DNA from: Zygnema cylindricum
Lineage: Eukaryota; Streptophyta; Zygnematophyceae; Zygnematales; Zygnemataceae
Direction: 5' to 3'
NCBI GenBank assembly: GCA_037447655.1
Contig: JBBHKE010002552.1
Coordinates: 156,501 to 220,500, forward strand
Length of the DNA: 64,000 nt
The notes beneath the pieces are model-generated. The model searched no databases. It had not been told where the DNA came from and worked only from the letters and a program-made list of their open reading frames with translations. Position 1 is the stretch's first letter. Each line of letters opens with the position of its first letter. A program made the position numbers and the translations under genes. Shown here one piece after another: positions 36,041 through 47,518 of the stretch.

Positions 36041-37459
36041 ATAATTGACACGGAAGCGTCTCAACACGTGTGTACGGACGCTACATTGTTTGACGACATG
36101 CATTCACTTACCGTACCAAAATTAATTACGGTAGCAAGTGGACAAACAATTACGGTTGGTACCGTAGGTACCATTCGATCGAATTTACCTATGTGGGACC
36201 GCTTTGGAAATGAAACGATATCGGAAGCACATTTATTGAACGTCCTATATATTCCGGATGGTTCAATGAATCAATTAAGCGTACCTCAAATTCAGCGTGC
36301 CGGTGGAAGTGTAGTCGCTAGAGGTGATTCGTTGATTCGCATATACCGCGCCGACGACAAATTAATCGGCAAAGGCGAAGTCACCAATTCGATGCATAGT
36401 CGACTTTTATGGAAGCGACTGAGGAAGAATGCTTCTTCCACGGGCATTCTAAACCAAATCTCGGAATTAAAGGAAGATTTAACGTTATGGCACCATCGGA
36501 TGTGTCATACAACCGAAAGGAATTTGAGGAGAATGATAAAAACGGCATGTGTGAGAGGATTGGATCTTGCTACCGGTGAAAAAGTAAATGGATGCGATGG
36601 ATGTAGCCAAGGACAACAAATTTGGAAACCACATCCAACTAAGGATGTGAAATTTCGGGCTCAACATCCATTGGAGCTTGTACACGTCGATCTATGTGGA
36701 CAAATTAAGCCGGAGAGTCTTGGAGGAAATCAATATATTATGGTCATCGTTGATGATTATTCAAGATTTTCGTGGGTTCGATTATTGAAGAGGAAATCGG
36801 ATGCTCTTCAAACTTTTATTGAGTGGCATGCATTTGCCGAAAGACAATGCGAACGGAAGTTGAAAGCCATTCGTTCGGATAATGGAGGCGAATTTATCGC
36901 ATTTGAGGGGTATTGTAAGGAGAAAGGTATTACCCAACAATTTACTTCACCTTATTCTCCGGAATCAAATGGAGTAGCCGAAAGGAAAAATAGGACTTTA
37001 CAAGAAATGGTGAGGGCGATGGTGCATTCGGCCGGTCAAAGTATCTCATTATGGGAAGATGTTATCCTCACGGCTAATTACATTTGTAATCGGAGACTTA
37101 CGTCGGTTTCCGGTGATAAAACACCATTCGAATTACTTTATGGACGAAAACCGGCTCTCCATCATCTCCGAATTTGGGGATGTCGTGCTACGGAGTATGT
37201 GGATCAAGTGAAAAGGAAAGACAAGTTTGCGGCGAGAAGTTGGCCTGGAATTTTCGTGGGCTATATTACAAAAGGAAATCTTTATCATGTATACGATCCG
37301 GTTCGTGGTATTGTGGAAGGATCCCGAAATGTTAATTTTCATGAAGACTTAAAATCGGTTATTGAAAAATCGGCGGAATTGAAGAAGAAACTTGATTTTT
37401 ATGAGGTATACGATGTTGCTAATTTCCCGGAAATTGAGGACTCGGACTCGGATGAGTAA
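36041..37459 (+). CDS. copia protease remnant and integrase, long open frame
   Basis: The frame starts with the protease site reading IIDTEASQHV, where families have D-S/T-G-A-S, so the catalytic-site Gly is Glu here. The GAG-pre-integrase HHCC finger follows (HHRMCHTTERN...CDGC). The integrase core has VDLCGQ, IRSDNGGEF and SNGVAERKNRTLQEM (DDE). FVGYITKGNLYHVYDP marks the C-terminal end. The frame is open through the integrase despite defects on both sides. Confidence 0.9.
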   Translation: MIDTEASQHVCTDATLFDDMHSLTVPKLITVASGQTITVGTVGTIRSNLPMWDRFGNETISEAHLLNVLYIPDGSMNQLSVPQIQRAGGSVVARGDSLIRIYRADDKLIGKGEVTNSMHSRLLWKRLRKNASSTGILNQISELKEDLTLWHHRMCHTTERNLRRMIKTACVRGLDLATGEKVNGCDGCSQGQQIWKPHPTKDVKFRAQHPLELVHVDLCGQIKPESLGGNQYIMVIVDDYSRFSWVRLLKRKSDALQTFIEWHAFAERQCERKLKAIRSDNGGEFIAFEGYCKEKGITQQFTSPYSPESNGVAERKNRTLQEMVRAMVHSAGQSISLWEDVILTANYICNRRLTSVSGDKTPFELLYGRKPALHHLRIWGCRATEYVDQVKRKDKFAARSWPGIFVGYITKGNLYHVYDPVRGIVEGSRNVNFHEDLKSVIEKSAELKKKLDFYEVYDVANFPEIEDSDSDE

Positions 37460-38306
37460 CCGGAATCCGTTGTCAACATCAAGAAAGGAAAATCAAATGC
37501 TGATTCGAGTTCGGAGAAATTGGACATTGACATTGATGTCGGAGTAATGTGAGCCGAAATTCCAAAATGTCGACGGAAAGTCAAAAATCTTCGAGTTCAA
37601 AATCGAATATGGACGAGGAGGAGAAGATTGTAGAACAAGTTTCGGTCCTTAGACGGAGAAATCGAGAGAATAGAGGAAATAAACCAAATCGGCATTCTTA
37701 TGACAAAATTGGTGGAGAAAATTCTAATTCCCATTATTACGTCTTCGATGCGAAGGAGACGGAATTCCTTTTATAGCAATTAATGTGCGAGAATTTGGCC
37801 GGTGATCCTTAATCATACGCGGAGGCAAAAAACTCGTGTGATTGGGAAACAAAGTGAAAATCGGCATAGGAGAAGGAGTATAAGTCAATTGTGGAAAATT
37901 AACGTCCGGATATGCGTTTGTGTTTGGTGGAGCGGCGACTTCGTGGAGTTCGCATTTGCAACCAACCGTGGCACTAAGTTCAACGGAGGCCGAGTATATG
38001 GCGGCGTGCTACGCTAGCAAAGCATCAATATGGATAAAAAAATTATTAAGCGAACTTGGATTGTCGATTGGATGCTTACAAATTTTTACGGATAGTATGA
38101 GTTCGATGGCACTTGTGAAAAATCCCGTTTTTCACAAACGCACTAAACATATACGAATTCAATGGCATTTTGTACGAGATTTGGTAGCGGCAAAAGAAGT
38201 GGAATTTTTGTATGTATCGACACTTGAGGAAGCTGCCGATATGCTTACTAAGGCGGCGACGTTTGATGTGCTTTTAAGAGGAAGACCTAAACTAGGGTTA
38301 TTGTGA
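37460..38306 (+). pseudogene. copia RNase H remnant after the RT deletion
   Basis: After about 440 nt with several stops, the frame 37920-38306 gives FGGAATSWSSHLQP, ALSSTEAEYMAACYASK, HKRTKHIRIQWHFVRD and ADMLTK, all classic RNase H blocks. The upstream sequence AAATTAACGTCCGGATATG matches the usual TSGYxF start. RT motifs such as YVDD are absent. Confidence 0.9.
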
Positions 38307-38336
38307 CGTAGACGATTCTTCAATGAAGAGGGGGAA

Positions 38337-38913
38337 TGTTACGATTCATTGAAAGAATCGTACGCACGCGGAATCAGTTTGATTTCGCGAAAGAAAAACT
38401 GTACTTTCTAGAATGTACCGAAAGTACAGTTACGTGTATTTAGATAAAGTTCTAGTTGTTTCGCGAAATATATTTGTTGTTTCGTTTCGCGTCTAGATTT
38501 TCGTACGTCTAATATAGTACGATAGTACTTATAGCTTTGTCTAGTACTTTCGTCTTAGCTTGTCATTTTGCTATGTTTCAGCCCTTAGTGAAATTTAGAT
38601 TATTCTAGCTTAATCTGCGAACAAGTGGCAGATTTCTGGAGGCTTCTTCACGCCGCACGCTCACACGTGTCACGCCATGGCTGGTATTTTATTTAAGGGT
38701 ACACCATGACTCTGTGTTAATTAATCAATGATAAATTGGAGGATTATATTAAGTAATAGAAGAGATAGAGAAGAAATTGTAATTTCAGTTTTTTTATTAA
38801 TGTGAGAATTTTTTGAAATGTCTCTTCAATGTTGATGTAATATTTTATATTTTGAATGCTCTGCTGCTACAAGTGTTTGTAAGTGTGATCAGAGTTTTTT
38901 ATCGATCCTTCCA
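38337..38913 (+). repeat. 3' LTR of the copia element
   Basis: 577 bp, collinear with the 5' LTR. It is preceded by the polypurine tract and followed by TATAG. Confidence 0.95.
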
Positions 38914-38918
38914 TATAG

Positions 38919-39146
38919 CAGGCCTTGTCTAATATCCATCTAATTTATTAAGATATAATGATTGTGATGAATTGATTTAAATGTGATGGCCTTTCTTGAG
39001 TTTTTGATTCTTTTTAAGCTGCGTTTCGTATGTTGTCGCCTACTTTGGTTGAAGAATTATCAGTTCAATTTCATAACGGTATCAAGTAATTATTACAAGT
39101 CACTTCATAAACGTTTCCTAATAGCTATGGAAAAGTTTGAACACTA
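38919..39146. other. Continuation of the Em-like 1 3' flank after the copia insertion
   Basis: Contains ACGTTTCCTAATAGCTATGG, similar to ATGTTTCCTAATGGCCAT before the copia element at 33708, so two related segments sit on either side of the insertion. Confidence 0.5.
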
Positions 39147-39192
39147 CACCGTGTGTCGCTATTAGGGTTAACACTAATAGCGATACATTGTG
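39147..39192. mobile_element. 46-bp minimal MITE (two TIRs back to back)
   Basis: The left part CACCGTGTGTCGCTATTAG and right part CTAATAGCGATACATTGTG meet with only GGTTAACA between them. TA is on both sides (39145-39146 and 39193-39194). Confidence 0.88.
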
Positions 39193-39873
39193 TAGTCTTA
39201 AAGAGTCACCATTGGTGGAAAAGTTAAAACGCTACTCTTATGAGTCGCCATTGCCAAAATCACATGAAATATATTTATGTTCATATGTTTCGAGTCCATC
39301 GAAGTTTTTATTTGAAAGCACCCAGCCCAGCCTATACAGCCTAATATAATATACAGCCTAATATAATATACTCCAGTAAAGGAAAATCTGAATATTTTAC
39401 TTAGTTTATTTACTTAGTTTTTGGGTTTCAAACACACACATATCATATTTATAAACAGCTAGTTATTTCTCATGGATACAAAAGCGTATACCTTTGCCCT
39501 TTGCACAATAAAGTTTTTTAACTTTTTTGCAATAAAAGAAAACATATATATTTTTGGATTTTTACAAGTGAATTAATACGGCAGTTTAGCTATTTACAAA
39601 TTTAAGACAAAAAAAAATTGATTGCTTCATTCACTAATCGTAAGCAACTTTCAATTATTGTGCGAGAAAAAACAGAGAAAGATGGAATTTTTTTGGGGAT
39701 GAAAAGCGAAAAAGGGATTGAGTGTAGAAATAGTGTGGTATCTTAGGTTCCAACTTTGGCCTATTAGAACTAGGGTTGTTCAACAAGCCTTGGCTGTCAA
39801 TATTCCGACCGATATCCGATACATCTCAGTTCAAATGTATGTACATGTATGTACATGTATGTTCATTGTAGTA

Positions 39874-40070
39874 CACCGTGAATCTTAATTGCTCTTAAAA
39901 CATCTTCACTCCGTACACAGATGTCGGATTGTGGATCTGACGGTTGCGATTGAAAGGTTATATTCTCAATTTACGAATGGCGGTCTTAAATTGAAAATCG
40001 GACAAATGTGTACGGAGAAAAGATGTTTTCAGTGGCGAAAAAATATAAACGCTAATTACGATTCACGGTG
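39874..40070. mobile_element. MITE, CACCG-TIR family
   Basis: Left CACCGTGAATC and right GATTCACGGTG are inverted, with TA at 39872-39873 and 40071-40072. The interior has AAACATCTT...AAGATGTTTT subterminal repeats and GTCGGATT...TGACGGTTGCGATTGAAAG, related in reverse to the 52479 type. Confidence 0.85.
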
Positions 40071-40094
40071 TACATCTATTAAGGAAAACCACGA

Positions 40095-40457
40095 CGCAAA
40101 TTTTTCACCTTCTTTCAGTTGATGTGGAAGTTTGCCAACAAAGAACTCAACCGTATCATTTTCCGTACCTATAGGATTTCTGGTAAACTACATCTGCATG
40201 GAAACTTGCAGTTTTGCAAGATATCTGAGTTTGCATGGTTTTTCGCTGTTTTTATAAGTATTGTTAGCTTTGGCGCCACTTGTCAGTAGAGAAATTGTAT
40301 GGTAGTCTACCAGTTTAGGTTTTTGGCAAAACTGGTTTTTTGTGTTGCCTTTTGGCGATTTGGTCTGGCCAATTTTAGACTCAAATTTGTCAGCTACAGC
40401 TTTTTTGTTTCGTCTCTCTTTATGTTTAATGCTCTAATCTTGTTAATCTGTAATGAG
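40095..40457 (+). repeat. Second copy of the sequence upstream of Em-like 2
   Basis: This is collinear with 48244-48560. Shared blocks are TTTCACCT-CTTTCAG, GCATGGAAACT, TTGCATGGTTTTTCGCTGT, TATTGTTAGCTTTGGCGCC and AATCTTGTTAATCT. There is no Em-like coding sequence after it; a foldback element follows directly. Confidence 0.8.
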
Positions 40458-41187
40458 AGTGTTGGTTTTAGACGATATCGACCGGTATTATATACGGAAA
40501 TCGAATCACCGATATTGTACGGACAGTAGGATTGAATTGTACGGAATCGAGGGACGATTCTATAGATTTTTGGCGTACCTAGCCCTTGGCCGAGGGTTAG
40601 GGTAGATAAGCCTAGAGTATACACTAAGAAGTAATGTCGTTATGTGGCTCACAAAGGGTTTAGAGATGGGAGTGGAAATAGATGTAGACAATAGAGCAGG
40701 CAGGTTTAAACAGCTTTGAATGGAATTATAAAAAGTAGAAATTACAATTGTCTCTTGGACATTTCCCTATCTAAATAAGCTGGATTCTCCTCTTATGACT
40801 ATTCGTCTAATCTCTATGATCTTTCTATTCTATGATCTCTTTTTACAATGTGCTTGCTAAATAATGTAAAACACCATTACTTAAACGAAATTGTTATTCT
40901 GTGATGTGTGACAGAGATAAAATCTCTATCTATGCAATGATCTCTAGTTGTACATGTGTGCACACCTATCCAAAGATGAATGCGCACTCGTGCGGTCCAA
41001 TCGCAACACGCCAAAATATGCAATGTCAGCCGTCGGTGGCCGCACCCAAAAATGCGTTAGTATTTCCGCCAGTGTATGTCGTGGAATCGTCACTCGATTT
41101 CGTACGATTTGATCCTGCCATCCGTACAATATCGGCGATCCGATTTCGGTACATAATATCGGTCGAGATCGTCTAAAATCAACACTC
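40457..41187. mobile_element. 730-bp transposon with ~105-bp terminal inverted repeats
   Basis: The left arm begins GAGTGTTGGTTTTAGACGAT and the right arm ends ATCGTCTAAAATCAACACTC. The arms match across about 105 bp. The non-coding body starts CCTAGCCCTTGGCCGAGGG and recurs twice at 46404-47512. No transposase is encoded. Confidence 0.8.
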
Positions 41188-41263
41188 CCACTCGAGCTCG
41201 TGTCGATATTCGCCGCGCCCCTCGATTTCGTCGAATCGGTAATTGCTTGGCGCTTCGATGGTA

Positions 41264-41971
41264 CACCGCGAACCGTGATTAGAGTAAATTACTCTAATTC
41301 GGTCGCTCAAATTTCGACTCTATCACATGAAATACAGTAAATGATTCTAATTTTTTCATTATTATATTTAAGGTAAAGTTTAATTAGCGTTTTTAATTAT
41401 AATATAGGTTCGTTTTAAATAGTGTGGAGTACGGATGACCTCCGACCGTGCAAAATTGTACTTTATTAAGTAAAAAAGTACAAATAATGATTTAATACAG
41501 GCCATTATCATGTAACTGCGTTTTAACAAACCGCGTAGTGCAAACGTCACAGTGACGATAAACTGTACGTTTTGCCAAATTCTGTACGAATACCTTATTT
41601 ACAGTACACCGTGAATCGCTATTAGCGTCAATGACTCTAATTGCGGTACCCTGTTTTTTTACCCAAATTCTCAAATAGTATTAATAAAAACCCTTTAAAA
41701 AAACAAATTAGAGTAAATGATTTCCTTTAAAACCCCCAAAATTCCCAAATAGCGTTAATAACGCTATTTGTTTCATAACGCTATCTATTTCTAAACGCTA
41801 ATAGCGATTCACGGTGCCAAATTAGAGTATTTTAGCGTGCCAAATTAGAGTACTTAAATATATTAGAGTAAACTTCATAGTTGAAACAGCTCTATCACAT
41901 AAATTAGCGTTATTTTGCTTTTTGGTTTTTGTACTCTAATTTTTTCATTACTCTAATTACGATTCGCGGTG
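41264..41971. mobile_element. Outer MITE (708 bp) with another MITE nested inside
   Basis: Left CACCGCGAACCGTGATTAG (TA before) faces right CTAATTACGATTCGCGGTG (TA after). Subterminal ATTCTAATTTTTTCATTA and ACTCTAATTTTTTCATTA are shared between the halves. Confidence 0.65.
41607..41816. mobile_element. Nested MITE, CACCG-TIR family
   Basis: CACCGTGAATCGCTATTAG after TA, and CTAATAGCGATTCACGGTG at the right. The right flank is CC rather than TA, so that side has mutated or rearranged. Confidence 0.8.
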
Positions 41972-42315
41972 TACTGTACCTGCATAGTATTCTCCGTACA
42001 TTCTGTACCCTGCAAAATCTGCGATTTCGTTAGTACCTAGATTTTGCTTCGCGTAATATTTTTGTCCGTTGGGACCACCTGTGGTCCTAAAAATCTTGTC
42101 TTGTTGTACGTTGACTGAAATGAGCCGTGTGCTGTACATGGGAATTGGGCCGCTGGAGACTTTGTTCTTTGCTATTGACTCCTTAATCGGATTGCATGAC
42201 GTGTTATCCCTTTCGTTCGTGTGATCCACGAACTCAGTAATTCGCGTGATCCTTGGTGAACCTGAACCGTCGATTCCAGTGTCGCGAAGTGAACATATTT
42301 CGACGTCGCATTGAG

Positions 42316-42545
42316 TCGCGTGATCACATTGTTATCTCTCTACCATTTTTCATCGTTCGATATGTAAATTTGTGGTCGCGATGACGTCGCTCGAAATGGG
42401 CGATCGTACTTGTTGTTCGCGAAGCGTCGCGTGATGAAATTGTCATCGCTCGACCAATTCTGATCGTCCGATGCTCGAACGTTTGGCAGGGATTACGTCG
42501 CTTGAATTGTGCGACTGTACTTTTGGTTCGCGCCATCGTCGCATG
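42316..42545. repeat. Diverged 111-bp tandem duplication, CG-rich
   Basis: TCGCGTGATCACATTGTTATC at 42316 is repeated as TCGCGTGATGAAATTGTCATC at 42427. GATGACGTCGCTCGAAATGGG recurs as GATTACGTCGCTTGAATTGTG. The sequence is richer in CpG than its surroundings. Confidence 0.75.
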
Positions 42546-45500
42546 TTCTCAAAGGTACCTGTACCGCCATCTTTGTCGCTTAGTGGGAGGCGCTCATGGT
42601 ACACTGTACAATTAGGTTTCAAATTAGTTTTCTTGAAGCCTACTTCTCTAGATTCTTCTAAGTCCTCTTCTCTCCTGCCATAGCTTAGGATGTCATAACT
42701 CGGACACTCACTCTCACTTTGACTGCCATGACCTAGAGTGTCTTTCTGTCCATACTGACTTAGGTTTTTCTCTTCCTCTAAGCTGTCTGCCCCCTTTTCC
42801 TCTCTTAATCCTTCAATAATGAATTTGCCATGGGATTTAGGGATTTGGATTTCCTTCCCCTTTCAACCATCCACGCCTTCTGCTGCGCATCCTATGTGGT
42901 GTCCTTCCTCTGGCGGAGACCTGAGGCTTCTCCTAACTTGTCTCCCGGATTCTTGAGGTGAGAACGACTTTCTTGCTCCTTGATGAGGTTCCATTGTGAA
43001 GCTTCTGATCTCCATTTCTCCTTTTGCTGCCGTTTTGAATGAGATTTGAATGATATCATGCTTTCTCCTGCTGCTGCAATCATTTTTTGCCTGTAGGGTC
43101 CCAATGAAAACGCTGATGTTAGTTTTCCTTTTCGGACTCCTTCTAACCCACTCACGCCTTCCGCTGTGATTCGTCTTTGCAGTTTCTTTTCTATGGGCTT
43201 CATGACCGGCTGAACTTCGGCCGCTGCCCGGATCCTTCGGGGTGGAGATGCGGCTAGGCTACTTTTCCTCCCAAATTTTGGTAAGTCTCCTTTCTCCCTC
43301 TCTTGAATCTTTCCACTTCCTACTGTATTGCTGCTTGGGGTTAGCAATACCTCTTTGTAAGTCTTTGGAGCCTTTTTGGCCTGCATTTCTGACACCTTGT
43401 TTCTTTGTGCAGATTTGGCCTGAATTTTTGATGGATAGGACTCGACCTGTGGGTTCGGCTCATTGTGCGTTCGACTCATTGTGCGTTCCCACTGTCGCCG
43501 GATTCTTGGCTCCGTCTAGGTGAGTTCCGCTGAAGTTGTCCAATTTCTGTCTGCATTTTTTTATTTGCCTAAAAGAGTTCTGAGTGTTAGTGTCATTTCT
43601 TGGAGTTTTGGTGAGGTTTGTGTTGCTAAAGTTCCTTCCTTTCCAGCAAATGTGTTTTCTCCTCCGGCTCCTCTAATGACAATTTCCAACTTATTTTCTC
43701 CTCTTTTGTTCGCAGATTTCTCATCGTTTTTGCTGACTTGAAGACGTGCGATGTCTTCCTTGCTGGAGGTCTCGGCGGAGGATGTGAGTGCTCCGGCGTT
43801 CTGCTCCCATCTCGGTACTTTCTCTCTCGATTTCTTCGATGGTAAGTTACCACTTGTCCCCTCCTTTGTCCTGCTCAACTCCGTAATTCTTAAGTTGTCA
43901 GTTTTATGTTTAGATTCAGATTTTCCTTTTCCTATGGCTACTTTAGATTTGCATCTCTGTTTGTCAGCCTAAAAAAATCTTTTGTGTTAGTTACAGCTTC
44001 GGTTAATCAAACACTTCCCCATGGTGTGTTAGTTTCTATCTTGGGAAATTCTAACACTTGTCTCCGTGGTTTTGCAGGAGCTCTGTCCTCTTCGAAACTT
44101 AGGTCATTTCCACAGATGGCGTGCGTGATGGTGAGTGACGAGGTGAATTGGGAGCTTCGGTTTTCTGACGTTGGTGCGAGACTCATGGGACCTTCTGTCG
44201 ACAACCCCATTTTTGGTAAGAGTTTGACTTTTTTGCTCCCTTTGTCCTCAATACTTTTTGTGATGGTGTTCTCTATGCTCCCACTTTGATAGATTTGGTG
44301 AGCATCCTTCCATCTTTTGTTTCTGTCTCGCTTCTAGATGTGTTGAGGTCTCTATCTTATGATTGCACCTTATCTCCTTTCATTCCCTCCTTGCCGCTCC
44401 ATTTTTTCCCATGCGTTACCTCCTTGGCTAGATTTTGCTTTTGTCCTCCTTGTTGGTTTATGATTTGCACATTGACAATTCTGTCGTGGTTAATGTTGCC
44501 CCTGAACATAGTCGCATGACCGGTTGCTGCAGCCTCTTGGCTACATTTGTTTTGTATGGTTCCCACGCTTCCGCGAACTTTACTATCAATTGATCGGTAA
44601 GTCTTTACACCTTCGCATTTAGGGATTCCATTGCGCTTTTTCTTTTGGGATATAACTCCACACCTGCAATTGCTCTCTTGGCCTCTAATATCTACCTGTC
44701 CAATGTTTGTCTCGGATTTTTCTGTTCCCTCATTAAACTTTTTCTTACATTGGCTTGACTTTCTTTGTGAAAGTTTGTTGAGTTCGGATCCGCTCGTGAG
44801 GCTTGATTCTTTGCTGGAATCTGAATGCGGAGGTGGTGCGTGAGTGATCGGATCGTTCTACAACTCTTAGAATTGATGGATCTGTATATTGCTGATCTCT
44901 CCGCGATTCCCTTGTGAGTTTCTCTTCCCGCTCTCTCCTATTTCCTTGTCCCTCCCACTTTTCTGATCTCCTATCTCCTGTAGTGTTTTGATCTACCTAT
45001 AGTTGGTTAGATCTGAGCATGAAATTTGCTTCTTTGTTCCTTGTTTAATGACTGACTGCTCGCCGTTCCAATTTTTCTTTGGAATGCCTATGGTTGTTGT
45101 CCATCAATATATGTTCTGTGCTGATGTATGTTTCTGCTGCTGCTGTTCTACAGATTCTTCGACTGCGCCTGTTTGACTCGGTTGGTGCTGTCATTCGTCG
45201 TGGCCTTGCTGCTGTGGACGATCTTCTCTCCCTTTGCAACTCCTTGGCGAGTTCCTACACCCATTGTTTGGTAAGCCATCCCTCTAAGATCTTTCGTGAT
45301 CTGTTTTGAGGCGTTTGGGTCGCAGCTGCCTCTTTTTGTTGGAGATTTTTGTTTTGGTTTTGATTTACCTTGCTCGACTTGCTTGCCTTCTTGACTGTCT
45401 CAAATGTCTGTGTGCAAGCTTTGTACCTGCATAAAGTTAGACTCCTCCTTGTTTTCGGTGCGAGCCTTCTCTTTTCTGTCATTGTCTTCTGAATGTGACT

Positions 45501-45616
45501 TACTGACCCTGTCTTCTCTTTTTGTTCCACTTGCAGGTGAATTGTAAGAGCCATCAGAGTTTGTGTCGACTTCGTACACGTTTGTGGTGCTAGATTCAAT
45601 CTCCAGTAGCATCTGC

Positions 45617-45658
45617 TCCACTTCGTTCCACTCCCACTCCACTTCGTTCCACTCCCAC
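45617..45658. repeat. 21-bp tandem repeat (2 copies)
   Basis: CCACTTCGTTCCACTCCCA is repeated in direct succession inside the unrecognised tract. Confidence 0.85.
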
Positions 45659-45868
45659 TGTTCCGAATGCTGCTCCTCCAACTAGGTGAGAACATCTAAA
45701 AATTCTTTCGGTAGTGAAAGGATTATTTAGCAGATTTGCGTGGCCACTAAGAATTTTAGGCTTGCTTTCTCTGCTTTGTTTATTAAAGTGAAAAATAAGT
45801 GATGTTTTTTTCGATGGATGTTCTATCTTGATAGGATGTTTGAAAGACATTCATGGTTAGCTCGGTCC

Positions 45869-45930
45869 TGTTAGACCATGTAAGTGTGATCTGCTCCTCT
45901 GTTAGACCATGTAAGTGTGATCTGCTCCTC
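45869..45930. repeat. 31-bp tandem duplication
   Basis: The unit starts GTTAGACCATGTAAGTG and ends CTGCTCCTCT. Two identical copies run head to tail. Confidence 0.9.
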
Positions 45931-45940
45931 TGTGCTTGTG

Positions 45941-46174
45941 ACTGAGTTGTGGTCGTCTTTCGCACTTCTTAAGCTTTTTGCTGCCGTTCTTAATATCTTC
46001 TCTATCCCCTTTGACCTTGTCGCATCTTTGACATGGTCTCTCATGATCGTGCTTATAACTGAGTTGTGGTCGTCCTTCGCACTTCCTAAGCTTTTTGCTG
46101 CCGTTCTTGATATCTACTTTATCCCCTTTGACCTTGTCGCATCTTTGACATGGTCTCTCATGATCCTTCTCTTA
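45941..46174 (+). repeat. 117-bp in-frame tandem duplication (39 residues)
   Basis: The two copies start at 45941 and 46058. Each translates to TELWSSFAL-KLFAAVL and IPFDLVASLTWSLMI. The in-frame length and mostly conservative changes hint at coding constraint, but the protein is not identified. Confidence 0.85.
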
Positions 46175-46403
46175 GACAGAATGTTTGGTCTTCTGTTTGA
46201 GGGTTTGGTTTCCGATAAAATCCACTCTGATCGCTCTTCGTTTGTTGCCTTTGGAGCTTTCGCAGCTATCGATGGTGATGTCGTTGTGGACTCACTACTC
46301 AGATTCGCCTGCACTCGACTCTTGTATTTTAAGGACCTTTTGAAGACACACGGGGCACCACTCGAAGTGGGCCTATAACCTATTGATTTTAAGCGCTTAC
46401 TCT

Positions 46404-47512
46404 AGCCCTGGGCCGAAGGTTAGGGTTGATAAGCCTAGAATATACTCTAGGAAGTAATGCCGTTATGTGGCTCACTAAGGGTTAAGAGATGGGAGTGGAA
46501 ATAGATGTAGACAATAGAGCAGGCAAAGTTTAAACAACTTTGAATGGAATTATAAAAAGTAGAATTACAATTGGCTCTTAGACATTTTCCTATCTAAATA
46601 AAAGATGGATTCTTCTCTTATGACTATTCGTCTAATCTTTGTGATCTTTTTGTTCTGTGATCTCTCTGTACAATGTGCTAAATAATGTAAAACACCATTG
46701 TCTAAATGAAATTGCTATCCTATGATGTGTGAGAGAGATAAAATTTCTACCTATGCAATGATCTCTATTTGTACATGTTTGCACTCTTATCCAATAATGA
46801 ATGTGCACTCGTGTGGTCCAATCGCTATACGCCAAAATATGCAATGTCAGCTGTCGGAGGCTGCGCCCAAAAATGCGTAAGTATATCCAATAGTGATGTT
46901 GTGGAATCGTGACTCGATTTCGTACGATATGATATTGTCGTCTGTACAATATCAGCGATCCGATTTCTGTACATAATATCGTTCGAGATCGTCCAAAATT
47001 AAGAGATTCCACGACACACATTTTTGGCGGAAATACTGACGCATCTTTGGGCGCGGCCATTGATGGTTGACATTGCATATTTTGGCGTGTAGTTAGTGGA
47101 CCATATGAGTGCACATTCATTATTGCATTGGAGTGCACACATGTACAAATAGTGATTATTCCACAAGAAGATATCTATCTCTCTCACACATCATATCACA
47201 TGATAGCAAATTGTTTAGACAATGATGTTTAGTATTATTCACATATAAAAACATTGTACCGAGAGATCACAGAGATCATAGAGATTAGACATTAGACATT
47301 TCAGATTGTAGTAGGAGAATCTAACTTTATTTAGATAGGGAAATGTCCAAGAGACAATTGTAATTCTATTTTAAGCTGCTTAAACCTGCCTCATCTATTG
47401 TCTACATCTATTACTCCCCCCAACTCTAAACCCTTGTGAGGCATATAACGACACCTTTTCTAGTGTATGTTTCATGTTTATTTACCCTAACCCTCGGCCA
47501 AGGGCTAGGGTG
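46404..47512. mobile_element. Two head-to-head copies of the 40457-type element forming a ~1.1 kb palindrome
   Basis: 46404-47003 matches the body and right TIR of the 40457 element (AGACAATAGAGCAGGC, TTAAACAACTTTGAATGG, ATTCGTCTAATCT). 47004-47512 is the same body in reverse, from TTCCACGACA to CCCTCGGCCAAGGGCTAGGG. The junction is at about 47003. Confidence 0.8.
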
Positions 47513-47518
47513 AGCCTC

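Larger units (their letters stand above)
33912..38913 (+). mobile_element. Ty1/copia retrotransposon, TSD TATAG, reverse-transcriptase core absent
   Basis: Two near-identical LTRs (33912-34480 and 38337-38913) start TGTTACG and end ...CA. The 5-bp duplication TATAG is at 33907-33911 and 38914-38918. TGGTATCGGAGCGGG (34483-34497) is an initiator-tRNA-Met-type primer site with one change. GAAGAGGGGGAA (from about 38326) is the polypurine tract. The order gag, zinc knuckle, protease, integrase, RNase H is the copia order. Between integrase (ends 37459) and RNase H (from about 37900) there are only about 440 nt instead of the usual 1.5 kb or more, and no RT motifs. The element is therefore non-autonomous. 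Confidence 0.95.
42600..46380 (+). other. Pyrimidine-rich tract with splice-like signals: possible multi-exon gene or transposon gene, unrecognised
   Basis: GTAAGT/GTGAGT donors and TTTGCAG/TCGCAG acceptors recur on the plus strand. The best pair is 43715-43840 (from ATG at 43751, MSSLLEVSAEDVSAPAFC...) joined to 44078-44214 (...MVSDEVNWELRFSDVGARL...), both phase-compatible with GT-AG. Another protein-like segment is HIDNSVVVNVAPEHSRM near 44480. The last frame (45917-46378) contains a 39-residue tandem repeat. I cannot connect these into one protein or assign a family. A long minus-strand frame (42892-43479, 195 codons, Lys/Arg/Ser-rich) is probably the complement of the T-rich strand. Confidence 0.3.

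Noticed and set aside
42892-43479. 195-codon minus-strand frame as a gene
   Set aside because: It is the complement of a pyrimidine-rich strand whose splice-like signals are on the plus strand. No motif is recognised.
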